DNA of 64,000 nucleotides from an uncultured Winogradskyella sp. (GTDB taxonomy: Bacteria; Bacteroidota; Bacteroidia; Flavobacteriales; Flavobacteriaceae), in the NCBI RefSeq assembly GCF_947495255.1, contig NZ_CANLYI010000008.1, forward strand, positions 1-64,000. The letters run 5' to 3'. The notes below the pieces were generated by a model. That model was not told the origin of the DNA. It saw only the letters and a list, made by a program, of their open reading frames with translations, and ran no database searches. Each line of letters starts with the position of its first letter. Within the stretch, counting starts at the first letter, position 1. A program made the position numbers and the translations under genes. This document shows positions 47,087 through 56,006 of this stretch, piece after piece.

Positions 47087-47833
47087 ATGGGAAGAGCTTT
47101 CGAATTTAGAAAAGCAAGAAAAATGAAACGTTGGTCTGCCATGAGCAAAGCCTTTACACGTATAGGTAAAGACATTGTAATGGCTGTAAAAGAAGGTGGT
47201 CCCGATCCTGGTAGTAATGCACGTTTAAGAGCTGTAATGCAAAATGCTAAGGCTGTAAATATGCCAAAAGTAAATGTAGAACGTGCTATTAAAAAGGCAA
47301 GTGAAAAAGGTCAAGGTGATTATAAAGAGGTGCTTTTTGAAGGCTACGCGCAACACGGAATTGCTGTTTTAGTAGAAACAGCAACGGATAACAACACACG
47401 TACAGTTGCTAATGTAAGGTCGTATTTTAATAAAACAGATGGTAGTTTAGGAACTTCTGGTTCTGTAGTCTTTATGTTTGACCATACTTGTAATTTTAAA
47501 ATTGAAGATAAAGATTTTGACTTAGAAGAGCTCGAACTTGAATTAATAGACTTTGGTGTTGAAGAAATTTTTGAAGATACTGATGAAGACGAAGATGGTA
47601 ATGAGAAAAAAAGCATTATGATTTATGCGCCTTTTGAAAGCTTTGGGAATATTCAATCGTATTTAGAAGACAATGATATTGAAATCATTTCTTCAGGATT
47701 TGAACGTATACCACAAGTCACAAAAAAGATATCGGCTGAACAAGCAGAAGATGTTGAAAAGCTTCTAGAAAAGTTAGAAGAAGATGATGATGTACAAAAT
47801 GTATATCATACCATGGAAGAAAGTGCAGAATAA
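47087..47833 (+). CDS. YebC/PmpR family protein (TACO1-like)
   Basis: The 248-residue protein opens with the typical GRAFEFRKARKMKRWSAMSKAFTRIGKDI and continues with PDPGSNARLRAVMQNAKAVNMP, YEGYAQHGIAVLVE-like residues and an acidic C-terminal domain. Family members were described as DNA-binding regulators and more recently as factors that help ribosomes through proline-rich stretches. Monocistronic, with its own promoter and terminator. Confidence 0.93.
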   Translation: MGRAFEFRKARKMKRWSAMSKAFTRIGKDIVMAVKEGGPDPGSNARLRAVMQNAKAVNMPKVNVERAIKKASEKGQGDYKEVLFEGYAQHGIAVLVETATDNNTRTVANVRSYFNKTDGSLGTSGSVVFMFDHTCNFKIEDKDFDLEELELELIDFGVEEIFEDTDEDEDGNEKKSIMIYAPFESFGNIQSYLEDNDIEIISSGFERIPQVTKKISAEQAEDVEKLLEKLEEDDDVQNVYHTMEESAE

Positions 47834-47856
47834 AACATTCGCATTTATAAAACTTA

Positions 47857-47884
47857 AAAGAGGGCTTTAGCTCTCTTTTTTTTT
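47857..47884 (+). terminator. Intrinsic terminator after the YebC gene
   Basis: AAGAGGGC and GCTCTCTT (with one G-T pair) form a compact stem around a TTTA loop, followed by eight or more Ts. Confidence 0.9.
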
Positions 47885-48004
47885 GTTTTTACAGAAAACC
47901 CTACACGTTTTTTTGAATTAGATTAAACAAAACCTAACAGTCATTTTTGTTACCTTCGTACGCGAGCAAATAATCTCACACAAATACAGTAACAAACTTC
48001 TATA

Positions 48005-48604
48005 ATGAAAATTAAACTTCTAAAATCGAATATTGAGCTTGAAAATGACAGAGTATTACTTATACCTTTTGATAATAAAAGAAATGAGGAACTCAAAGAT
48101 ATAATCTTCGATAAAGAAATTTGGGAGTTTATGGGAATGAGTATAAACAATGAACAAGGACTTAAAAACTATATTTCAAAAACCATTAAGGATAAAAATA
48201 ACCGTCTTTGCTATCCTTTTTTAATTATAGATAAGGAAACTAATAAAGTCGCTGGTTGCACGAGATATGGCAACGTGAATTCCGCGAGTAAAAAATGCGA
48301 AATCGGCTGGACTTGGTATGGAACAGAATTTCAAGGTACCGGTTTAAACAAAGCTTGTAAATTTGAATTATTGAAGTTTGGTTTTGAAACTATTGGATTT
48401 AAAAGAATACAATTTAGTACCGATCAGGATAACTTAAGATCTCAAAAAGCAATAGAAAATTTAGGTGCTCAAAAAGAAGGCGTTTTTAGAAATAACTACG
48501 TTGCTTCAAATGGAAAAAGTAGAAATGATGTTTATTATAGCATCATCAAAGAGGAATGGCAATCACTCAAGGATGAAAATTTTTCAGAATTCATAGAATA
48601 CTAA
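48005..48604 (+). CDS. GNAT family N-acetyltransferase (RimJ/RimL-like)
   Basis: The 199-residue protein shows the GNAT fold: a substrate-binding N-terminus (LENDRVLLIPFDNKRNEELKD), then VAGCTRYGNV, IGWTWYGTEFQGTGLNKACKFELLKFGFE with the acetyl-CoA Q/G loop, and KRIQFSTDQDNLRSQKAIENLGAQKEGVFRNN. This pattern is typical of enzymes that acetylate protein N-termini or small molecules. It stands alone between two similar terminators. Confidence 0.88.
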   Translation: MKIKLLKSNIELENDRVLLIPFDNKRNEELKDIIFDKEIWEFMGMSINNEQGLKNYISKTIKDKNNRLCYPFLIIDKETNKVAGCTRYGNVNSASKKCEIGWTWYGTEFQGTGLNKACKFELLKFGFETIGFKRIQFSTDQDNLRSQKAIENLGAQKEGVFRNNYVASNGKSRNDVYYSIIKEEWQSLKDENFSEFIEY

Positions 48605-48699
48605 ACATCCAACAAATTCAGAATCGATTAAATAAATTACGGAAGATTTAATAATGACTCTTTTCTAAGCGTTTAAACATTGATATTCACAAAAACTAA

Positions 48700-48724
48700 T
48701 AAGAGGGCTACTGCCCTCTTTTTC
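48700..48724 (+). terminator. Intrinsic terminator after the acetyltransferase gene
   Basis: AGAGGGC and GCCCTCT form a perfect 7-bp stem with a TACT loop, followed by a T-run. The hairpin is nearly the same as the one at 47857-47884. Confidence 0.9.
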
Positions 48725-48961
48725 TTGCTTCAAATAGTAGAAAATGAATTAAAAATCGCGACTTCAATATCCGTAAATGGAATTTACCTTGTATTTTTAG
48801 AATCTAAATAGATTTAAGAATAAATAATACAATTTAACTCACAACAAACCAATTATTTGTGCATTTCGCATTAAAATGACGTATGTCATAAAGTAATATT
48901 AAAACATTAATTCTAGCTATTCTTCTTATCTATTATTTCATTAAAATAACGATTCGGTATA
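48725..48961. other. Promoter region of the alginate locus
   Basis: No ORF is visible. The region carries the palindrome ATGAC-GTAT-GTCAT at 48876-48889, a Crp/Fnr-type TGAC-N4-GTCA site, 73 bp upstream of the reductase start. No clear TAnnTTTG is seen, so expression may depend on a regulator bound at the palindrome. Confidence 0.45.
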
Positions 48962-49732
48962 ATGAGTATATTAGATAAATTCCATTTAAAAGGAAAAACA
49001 GCATTAGTAACAGGCTGCAAAAGAGGTATAGGAAAAGCAATGGCAATTGCACTAGCAGAAGCAGGCGCTGACATTATTGGTGTAAGTGCTTCATTAGAAA
49101 AAACAGATAGCGGTATTGAAAAAGAAATCACTAAACTCGAAAAAAAATTCACAGCTTATACTTGTGATTTTAGCAACCGTAAATCATTATATGCCTTTAT
49201 TAAAACAGTAAAAAACGATTTTCCGGTTATAGATATTCTAGTCAACAATGCTGGCACTATAAAGCGTGCACCTGCTGCAGAACATAGTGATGAGCTTTGG
49301 GACCATGTTATTGAAGTTAACCAAACCGCACAATTTATTCTTACTAGAGAAATAGGAAAAGACATGATTGAAAGAAAAGCAGGTAAAATAGTATTTACGG
49401 CTTCATTGTTGACTTTTCAAGGCGGAATTACAGTTCCTGGATATGCGGCAAGTAAAGGTGCTATTGGACAAATGACTATGGCATTCTCTAACGAATGGGC
49501 TTCAAAAGGTGTTAATATAAATGCCATTGCACCAGGCTACATAAGTACGGATAACACAAAAGATTTAAGAAATGATTTAGATCGTTCAGAAGCCATACTT
49601 TCTAGAATTCCGGCAGCACGTTGGGGAAATCCTGAAGACTTTGCAGGACCAATTGTCTTTTTATGTTCAGAAGCCTCAAGCTATATGAACGGAAGTATTC
49701 TGCTTGTTGATGGTGGTTGGATGGGACGCTAA
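48962..49732 (+). CDS. KduD/DehR-type short-chain reductase for uronate catabolism
   Basis: The 256-residue SDR enzyme has TGCKRGIGKAMA (cofactor loop), NNAGTIKRAPAAEH, the catalytic Ser in SLLTFQGG and YAASKGA Tyr-Lys pair, and the C-terminal FLCSEASSYMNGSILLVDGGWMGR. This resembles 2-deoxy-gluconate 3-dehydrogenase KduD and the DEH reductases of alginate degraders. With the PL6 lyase 47 bp downstream, I infer it reduces 4-deoxy-5-hexoseulose uronate to 2-keto-3-deoxygluconate. The later kinase and aldolase are not in the window. Confidence 0.82.
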   Translation: MSILDKFHLKGKTALVTGCKRGIGKAMAIALAEAGADIIGVSASLEKTDSGIEKEITKLEKKFTAYTCDFSNRKSLYAFIKTVKNDFPVIDILVNNAGTIKRAPAAEHSDELWDHVIEVNQTAQFILTREIGKDMIERKAGKIVFTASLLTFQGGITVPGYAASKGAIGQMTMAFSNEWASKGVNINAIAPGYISTDNTKDLRNDLDRSEAILSRIPAARWGNPEDFAGPIVFLCSEASSYMNGSILLVDGGWMGR

Positions 49733-49779
49733 CAACCAAAAAAAAATAAATCTCTACATTAAATCTAATAAACTAAATA

Positions 49780-52098
49780 ATGAAATATAATATATTGATT
49801 GCAATAACTGCCTTGGTTATGTTTTCGTGTAATCAAAAAACGAAACAACAAAAAGATATTTTTGTTAAAGATATTGACGCATTAAACAATGCTATTAAGC
49901 AAGTAACTCCTGGGAGTAATATTGTTTTAGCAAATGGTATTTGGAACGATTTAGAAATTAAATTTTATGGCTTAGGCACAGAAGATTCACCTATAACTCT
50001 TAAAGCGGAAACTCCAGGTAAAGTGTTTATTGAAGGGCAATCATTTTTACAATTAGGTGGCGATTACCTTAATGTTGAAGGCCTATATTTTAGAAATGGT
50101 TATTCGCCTAATAATTCTATCATTAAATACATGATTAATAATGATAGTATTGCTAACCACAGCAGAGTTACCAATACTGTAATTGAAGATTTCACAAAAC
50201 CAAATAGAGCTACTAACGACCGTTGGATTGAGTTTTACGGTAAGCACAACCAGCTAGATCATTGTTATATATCAGGAAAATCTAATGATGGTGAAACCAT
50301 AAGAATATTTTTTACAGGAAATGAACATGTAAATAACCACCATCAAATAGTTCATAATTACTTTGGCCCAAGACCAAGAAAAGGTGGACCAAGAGCAGAG
50401 ACCATAAGAGTTGGCGATAGCAAAACAAGATTAACTCCTGGTTATGTTAATGTTTCTAATAACTATTTTGATGCTTGTAATGGTGAGGTTGAAATTATTT
50501 CAGATAAAACTAATTACAATTCATTTACCAATAATATTTTCTATAAATGTGAAGGCTCTTTAGTACTTAGACATAGTAATTACGCTAACGTGGATTCTAA
50601 TATTTTTATTGGTGGTGACGATTCTAATTTTTATGGTGGCATCAGAGCTGTGAACACAGGTCATTGGATTACCAATAACTATTTCTATAAAATTAGAGGC
50701 GAACAATTTAGAAGTCCACTTGCCATAATGAATGGTATTCCCATGACGCCTTTAAACCGGTACAAACAAGTTACAGATGTTGTTGTTGCATACAATACTT
50801 GGGTAGATTGTAAATCACCTTTTCAAATAGGTGTTGGTCAAAATTTGGCGAGCGCAGATGTACTTCCTAAAAGTGAAATTCGCTCTGCGCCTCCTATCAG
50901 AACTACTATTGCTAATAATCTTATATACAATACAAAAGCAGATAAAACACCTTTCGTAAATCATGATGACATGAGTGGAATCCTTTTTAAAAACAACCTT
51001 TTAGATAATAATGGAAGTGTATTTTCTGACTATGGAGTGTTTCAAAATGAAAGCATAAAAATGAAGCAAATCAACACTTGGTTGTATGCTCCAGAAAATT
51101 CAGATAGTAAAACTTTTAAAACTGTATTTAATGGTTATGATTTTAAACGAATTAAGAATGACTTATTTGGAGCACCAAGAGTAGACAAAAATCAAATTGG
51201 CGCGATTACCAAATTATCTGGTGCCAAAAACTTTAAAATTGATAAAAAACAATATGGACCAGATTGGTTTTCGAACGAAAAAGTTTCAATCCAACCCAAC
51301 ATATTAAAAGCATCATCGCAACCAGGTGAACTTTCAAAAATGATTACAGATGCTAAATCTGGTGACATAATTCAATTGCAAGAACCTGTTTATATTATTG
51401 AAAATTCGATAAAAATTGATAAAGAAATTACACTTCGTGGTAGAGGAAAAACAAAAGTTCAGTTGGTTTATACTGGGAAAGAAAACACACCCGCTTTTGA
51501 GATGAATCCAAAAGGAAACCTTAAACTAAAAAACCTAATAATTAAAGGACAAGGCGACCAGTTAGCCTTTGCTCCTTTAGACAAAAACATGTCTTCTGCT
51601 TATAATTTATTTATAGACGATTGTGTTATTGACAATTTTAATTACATCTTAAATGCTTCAAAAGGCTCTTTTGCTGATAGATTAAATTTTAATAAAACTA
51701 TAATTCAAAATAGTACAAACGGATTTGTTTTAGCGGCTGATAAAAAAGGAGATTACAATGCTGAAATGGTAACTTTCAATGCCTGCGAATTTATTAATAT
51801 ACAGCAAAATCTAATTCACTTTTACAGAGGAGGCTATGACGAATCTACTATTGGTGGTTTTTTAACACTTAAAAATAATAGCTTTTCAAATTGTGGCAAA
51901 ACAGAAAAAAGTGGCTTATTAATTAAAACGCCTGGTATTATCAATGTTAATATATCAGGTAATACATTTCAAAATAACCAAGTAAAACTTGTAGCCTTAC
52001 TTTGGGGTGAAAAGAATAATCATCATAGTAATAATACGGTTATAAACTCTGGAGAAATAAAGGTTAAAGACCAACAAAAACTTGAGATTTTATACTAA
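49780..52098 (+). CDS. Polysaccharide lyase family 6 alginate lyase, two beta-helix domains, lipoprotein
   Basis: This 772-residue lipoprotein (lipobox VMFSC, Cys near 17) has an N-terminal parallel beta-helix catalytic domain (about 25-400) and a second beta-helix domain (about 500-772), like AlyGC of Glaciecola. Glu236 and Glu238 in GEVEIISDK, Lys243, and Arg264-His265 in LRHS are spaced exactly as the Ca-binding Glu213/Glu215, catalytic Lys220, Arg241 and His242 that I recall for AlyGC. Members cleave alginate or related uronans by beta-elimination, often exolytically. The lipobox places it on the periplasmic or outer surface. Confidence 0.88.
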   Translation: MKYNILIAITALVMFSCNQKTKQQKDIFVKDIDALNNAIKQVTPGSNIVLANGIWNDLEIKFYGLGTEDSPITLKAETPGKVFIEGQSFLQLGGDYLNVEGLYFRNGYSPNNSIIKYMINNDSIANHSRVTNTVIEDFTKPNRATNDRWIEFYGKHNQLDHCYISGKSNDGETIRIFFTGNEHVNNHHQIVHNYFGPRPRKGGPRAETIRVGDSKTRLTPGYVNVSNNYFDACNGEVEIISDKTNYNSFTNNIFYKCEGSLVLRHSNYANVDSNIFIGGDDSNFYGGIRAVNTGHWITNNYFYKIRGEQFRSPLAIMNGIPMTPLNRYKQVTDVVVAYNTWVDCKSPFQIGVGQNLASADVLPKSEIRSAPPIRTTIANNLIYNTKADKTPFVNHDDMSGILFKNNLLDNNGSVFSDYGVFQNESIKMKQINTWLYAPENSDSKTFKTVFNGYDFKRIKNDLFGAPRVDKNQIGAITKLSGAKNFKIDKKQYGPDWFSNEKVSIQPNILKASSQPGELSKMITDAKSGDIIQLQEPVYIIENSIKIDKEITLRGRGKTKVQLVYTGKENTPAFEMNPKGNLKLKNLIIKGQGDQLAFAPLDKNMSSAYNLFIDDCVIDNFNYILNASKGSFADRLNFNKTIIQNSTNGFVLAADKKGDYNAEMVTFNACEFINIQQNLIHFYRGGYDESTIGGFLTLKNNSFSNCGKTEKSGLLIKTPGIINVNISGNTFQNNQVKLVALLWGEKNNHHSNNTVINSGEIKVKDQQKLEILY

Positions 52099-52142
52099 AA
52101 ACCTTCATAGAAAAACTTGACTCAACTAACTGACCATTAACC

Positions 52143-53396
52143 ATGAATAAATTTAAAAAGCTACTAAAAAATCTTGGTCCTGGACTTTTGTTTGCGAGCA
52201 TGGCGATTGGCACATCGCATTTAGTACTCTCTACAAAAGCTGGTGCTCAATACGGTTGGCTAATGGTAATTCCTATTATTTTAGCTAACGTTTTAAAATA
52301 TCCATTTTTTGAATTTGCTATTAGATATACCAATGCTACAGGTAAGAGTATCATTGAAGGCTATAACAACAGAGGAAAAGGCTATCTATGGCTATATGCT
52401 TTTATCACTTTAGCAACAAGTTTGGCAACTCCTGCTGCACTTTGTTCTATTGCTGCTGGACTCTTAATAAACATTTTGGGTATTCATGATGTTTCTATAA
52501 CATCAGTTGCACTTGGCCTATTTGTTTTTAATAGTACCATCTTAATTGTTGGAAAATATAAACTATTAGAAACCACATTAAAATTCTTAATTCCCATACT
52601 TTTTGCTGCTTTACTAGCAACAACTGTACTAGTGATTAATAAAGGACAAATTGCAACAACAGCTAATTTTGAAGCACCTCATTTTTTTGACGAGATAGGT
52701 ATATTATTTCTCATCACTCTTATTGGCTGGATGCCTACTGCGGTTGAAGGCAGTAGCTGGATTAGTCTTTGGAGCGTTGAAAAATATAAAGTTGATAAGA
52801 AAAAACCACCACTTACGGAAGCGCTTCAAGAATTTAACCTAGGCTATTTAATGACCGGAATACTCGCCATTTTCTTTTTAGTTATTGGCTGCATGACGTT
52901 ATATGGTTCTGGAACAGTGCTAAGTGGAAATGCCATCACTTTTTCTGACCAAGTTATAAATTTGTTTACAATTCATATTGGTAGTTGGGCCTATACATTT
53001 ATAGCAATATCTGCTTTTGCTACCATGTATAGTACGTGTTTAACACAACATGATGCGGTTGCGAGAGTAAGTGTGGATATTATTGGATTGTTGGTTGGAG
53101 CACATAAAAAATATACAGCAAGAAAATATTACGCAATAGCAATCATTAGTATCTCTATTGTTAGTGTCATTGTGCTTTATGCTATTAGCGCTAATATGGG
53201 ACTAATACTTGCCATTGCAACGGCTATTTCATTTATTTTAGCGCCTATTGTTGGGTACATGAATTTAAAAAATGTAACGAGTACAGATTTACCAGAAAAA
53301 TATCATCCAAAAAGAAGCCTACAAATACTAACTTACGCAGGCATTTTATTCCTTTCACTAATATCTATTTACTATGGATGGATAGTAATTTTTTAA
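52143..53396 (+). CDS. Nramp-superfamily transporter with altered metal-site motifs
   Basis: The 417-residue protein has 11 predicted membrane helices and aligns with Nramp at the N-terminus (LGPGLLFASM, then KAGAQYGW), but the DPGN metal ligand motif of helix 1 is replaced by GTSH, and the MPH motif of helix 6 by MPT (GWMPTAVEGSS). The usual Asp, Asn and His ligands are thus absent, and manganese or iron transport is unlikely. Its position between PL6 lyase and a sugar isomerase-like gene suggests a different cargo, perhaps an uronate or DEH. This is inference only. Confidence 0.8.
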   Translation: MNKFKKLLKNLGPGLLFASMAIGTSHLVLSTKAGAQYGWLMVIPIILANVLKYPFFEFAIRYTNATGKSIIEGYNNRGKGYLWLYAFITLATSLATPAALCSIAAGLLINILGIHDVSITSVALGLFVFNSTILIVGKYKLLETTLKFLIPILFAALLATTVLVINKGQIATTANFEAPHFFDEIGILFLITLIGWMPTAVEGSSWISLWSVEKYKVDKKKPPLTEALQEFNLGYLMTGILAIFFLVIGCMTLYGSGTVLSGNAITFSDQVINLFTIHIGSWAYTFIAISAFATMYSTCLTQHDAVARVSVDIIGLLVGAHKKYTARKYYAIAIISISIVSVIVLYAISANMGLILAIATAISFILAPIVGYMNLKNVTSTDLPEKYHPKRSLQILTYAGILFLSLISIYYGWIVIF

Positions 53397-53433
53397 TTAT
53401 ACAAAATACATTAGCTATTAAACATTATGAGTT

Positions 53434-54381
53434 ATGAGTACATCTAGAAGGAAATTTATAAAGAATATAGGAACTGCAGCCATAGGAGTGCCATTTGCAC
53501 CATTATTAATGGACATGGCAAATGTTATGCCACAAGAAAAACCATTAGACGTCCACTTATTCTCTAAGCATTTACAATTTCTAAATGTAAAAGAAGCTGC
53601 CCAAATGGCTAGCGAGTTAGGATTTAATGGATTAGACTTAACTGTAAGACCCAAAGGCCATGTGTTACCAGAAAATGCAATAACGGACTTACCGAAAGCT
53701 ATAAAAGACATTAAATCTGCTGGCTCTAAATGCAAAATGATAACTACCGCAATTAGAGATATAAACAATACCTACGATTTAGAAGTAATTAAAACTGCCG
53801 CTGAACAAGGTGTTAGGTTTTATAGAATGGATTGGTATAAATATCATGAAGATTTATCAATGGAAGAATCACTACTCATATACCAAAACCAAATTAAAGA
53901 TTTGGGTGAAATCAATAAGCAACATAATATTATTGGATGCTACCAAAATCATGCAGGCACTAAAGTTGGTGCATCATATTGGGAAATAAACCAATTATTA
54001 AATACTGTAGATCTTGATTATTTTGGAGTTCAATATGATATTAGACATGCTACGGTAGATGGTGGTTTATCATGGATAAATGGACTTAGACTTCTAAACT
54101 ATCAAATACAAACTATAGTTCTAAAAGATTATAAATGGGCTAAAGTTAATGGTAAATACAAAGTAATAAATGTACCTATAGGAGAAGGTATGGTTGATTT
54201 TAATAAATATTTTAAACTATTGAAATCTTATGGATTAAATCCTCCTGTATCTCTACATCTCGAATATCCATTAGGTGGTGCAGAAAAAGGCAGAAGAACA
54301 ATTGAAGTTGATAAAAAGGTAGTTTTCGATGCTATGCAAAAAGACCTAAATGCTGTTCAAAAACTTTGGAAAGAAGCTTAA
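53434..54381 (+). CDS. Tat-exported TIM-barrel sugar isomerase/epimerase-like protein
   Basis: This 315-residue protein begins with a twin-arginine signal (SRRKFIKNIGTAAIGVPF). The rest is an AP-endonuclease-2-type TIM barrel: LGFNGLDLTVRP, GVRFYRMDWYKY, IIGCYQNHAGTKVG and VSLHLEYPLGG, with the His and Glu/Asp residues of a metal site. The family includes xylose-isomerase-like and inosose-related enzymes. Export and location behind the lyase suggest a periplasmic sugar role. It is the last gene of the alginate unit. Confidence 0.8.
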   Translation: MSTSRRKFIKNIGTAAIGVPFAPLLMDMANVMPQEKPLDVHLFSKHLQFLNVKEAAQMASELGFNGLDLTVRPKGHVLPENAITDLPKAIKDIKSAGSKCKMITTAIRDINNTYDLEVIKTAAEQGVRFYRMDWYKYHEDLSMEESLLIYQNQIKDLGEINKQHNIIGCYQNHAGTKVGASYWEINQLLNTVDLDYFGVQYDIRHATVDGGLSWINGLRLLNYQIQTIVLKDYKWAKVNGKYKVINVPIGEGMVDFNKYFKLLKSYGLNPPVSLHLEYPLGGAEKGRRTIEVDKKVVFDAMQKDLNAVQKLWKEA

Positions 54382-54461
54382 AACTGAAAATATGAGCCAA
54401 TTTTAGAAGATTTTACTACTTCCCTATTCTCATAATTTATTCCCAAAACAGTCAAATTATT

Positions 54462-54495
54462 TTGTCTGACAAAGTATTAATCGTAATATTGCAAT
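54462..54495 (+). promoter_or_regulatory. Promoter and ArsR operator of the arsenic island
   Basis: TTG (54462-54464) and TAATATTG (54484-54491) are 19 bp apart, a good Bacteroidetes promoter. The -7 box lies inside ATCGTA-ATAT-TGCAAT (54480-54495), the same 6-4-6 palindrome type found before the second arsR, so repressor binding would block it. A second dyad, TTTGTC-T-GACAAA (54461-54473), covers the -33 element. Confidence 0.65.
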
Positions 54496-54514
54496 AAACA
54501 AATTAATTAGAGTA

Positions 54515-54847
54515 ATGGGATTAGCAAAATCAGAAATGTTTACAGATGCACAAAACGAAATTGCATTGTTCGCTAAAGTATTCGGACATCCTGCAAGAGT
54601 AGCCATTTTGCAACAATTATTTAAAATAGATGGTTGTTATTGTGGTGATTTAGTAAACGAAATAGGATTAGCACAACCAACCATATCTCAACATTTAAAA
54701 GAATTAAAACATTTAGGACTGATTAAAGGAAATGTTGAAGGAACAAGTGTTTGTTACTGTATCAATACCGAAAATTGGTCTAAAATGAAAGCAACTATGC
54801 TTCAATTTCTTAATCAGGATATTTCTGAAAAAAGAGATTGCTGTTAA
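54515..54847 (+). CDS. arsR: ArsR family arsenic-responsive repressor 1
   Basis: The 110-residue winged-helix protein has KVFGHPARVAILQQLF, the recognition helix AQPTISQHLKELKHLGLIKG and a CYC motif (GCYCGDLV) placed like the arsenite-binding Cys-x-Cys of E. coli ArsR helix 3, plus a Cys-rich tail (RDCC). Arsenite binding should release it from the operator 20 bp upstream of its own ATG. It heads the island of arsenic genes that follows. Confidence 0.92.
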   Translation: MGLAKSEMFTDAQNEIALFAKVFGHPARVAILQQLFKIDGCYCGDLVNEIGLAQPTISQHLKELKHLGLIKGNVEGTSVCYCINTENWSKMKATMLQFLNQDISEKRDCC

Positions 54848-54880
54848 ACACTATTATAAACACATTAAATACATAGAAAA

Positions 54881-55351
54881 ATGAAACTATCAGAAATTAA
54901 ATCCAAACTTAACACCTTAGAAACTATCGCTTTTCAATTACCAAATGGCGATTTAGTACCTAATCACTTTCATGTTACAGAAGTTGGAAAAATCACAAAA
55001 AACTTTATAGATTGTGGTGGAACGGTAAGAAATGAAGAAGTTGTAAACTTTCAACTTTGGAATGCAGATGATTACGATCACAGATTACATCCTGAGAAAT
55101 TATTAAACATCATTGAGCTTTCAGAAAAAGTATTAGGCATTGGAGATTTAGAAATTGAAGTAGAATACCAAGCCGATACTATTGGGAAATTCGGATTAGA
55201 TTTTGATGGCACAAATTTCTTGCTGACTAATAAACAAACAGATTGTTTAGCTAAGGATAATTGCGGAATTCCTGAAGAAAAACCAAAATTACAATTTAGA
55301 GAGCTTGATGCTTCTGAGCCATGTTGTACACCTGATGGTAACTGTTGCTAA
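54881..55351 (+). CDS. DUF6428 family protein in the ars operon
   Basis: This 156-residue cytoplasmic protein opens with MKLSEIKSKLNTLETIAFQL and contains PNHFHVTEVGKITKNFIDCGG and a NADDYDHRLHPEKL motif. I recognise it as DUF6428, a family seen next to arsR in flavobacteria. The C-terminus is Cys-rich (DCLAKDNCGIPEE, then EPCCTPDGNCC), which could bind arsenite or metal. Biochemical function is unknown. It lies 33 bp after arsR and 16 bp before the reductase. Confidence 0.75.
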   Translation: MKLSEIKSKLNTLETIAFQLPNGDLVPNHFHVTEVGKITKNFIDCGGTVRNEEVVNFQLWNADDYDHRLHPEKLLNIIELSEKVLGIGDLEIEVEYQADTIGKFGLDFDGTNFLLTNKQTDCLAKDNCGIPEEKPKLQFRELDASEPCCTPDGNCC

Positions 55352-55367
55352 CCTTAAATATTAAAAA

Positions 55368-56000
55368 ATGATTTCAACTAAATCAACCTTGTTTTCAGAA
55401 ATAGAAACCACAATTAAGGATTTAAATCCTGAAACTATTTCAGAGGAACGTAAAACCGTTTTAAATTCATTAACCGAGTTTATTCAAGCAAAAGTTTCTA
55501 ATCAGCAAGAAGTCCGTATTAACTTTATTTGCACGCACAATTCGCGCAGAAGTCATTTGTCGCAAGTTTGGGCTCAAACTATGGCAAACTACTTTAATGT
55601 TAAAAACGTGTTTTGTTATTCTGGCGGAACGGAAGCGACAGCACTTTTTCCAATGGCTGCAGAAACGTTGCAAAATTCTGGATTTCAAATTAAAACACTG
55701 TCTGAAGGTAAAAATCCAGTTTATAGTATAAAATATGCGAAAAATGAACATCCAATTATTGGGTTTTCTAAAAAACTTGATGATGATTTTAATCCTAAAT
55801 CTGAATTTGCTGCTATTATGACTTGTGATTCTGCAAATGAAGCTTGTCCTTTAGTACTTGGCGCAGAACAACGCATTCCAATGACGTTTGAAGACCCAAA
55901 AGCTTTTGATAATACACCACAACAGGCTGAGAAATACAAGGAAAGAAGCCTTCAAATTGCAACGGAATTATTTTATGTTTTCTCACAAATCAATTCATAA
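55368..56000 (+). CDS. arsC: Arsenate reductase, low-molecular-weight phosphatase type
   Basis: The 210-residue protein carries a CX5R phosphatase loop (ICTHNSRRSH, Cys near residue 55) and a resolving pair CX6C in MTCDSANEACPLV, placed like Cys82 and Cys89 of the thioredoxin-coupled ArsC of plasmid pI258. It should reduce arsenate to arsenite. A ~45-residue helical N-terminal extension is longer than in pI258 ArsC. The mini-thioredoxin downstream could be its electron donor. The Acr3 gene follows after 6 bp. Confidence 0.85.
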   Translation: MISTKSTLFSEIETTIKDLNPETISEERKTVLNSLTEFIQAKVSNQQEVRINFICTHNSRRSHLSQVWAQTMANYFNVKNVFCYSGGTEATALFPMAAETLQNSGFQIKTLSEGKNPVYSIKYAKNEHPIIGFSKKLDDDFNPKSEFAAIMTCDSANEACPLVLGAEQRIPMTFEDPKAFDNTPQQAEKYKERSLQIATELFYVFSQINS

Positions 56001-56006
56001 ATAGTA

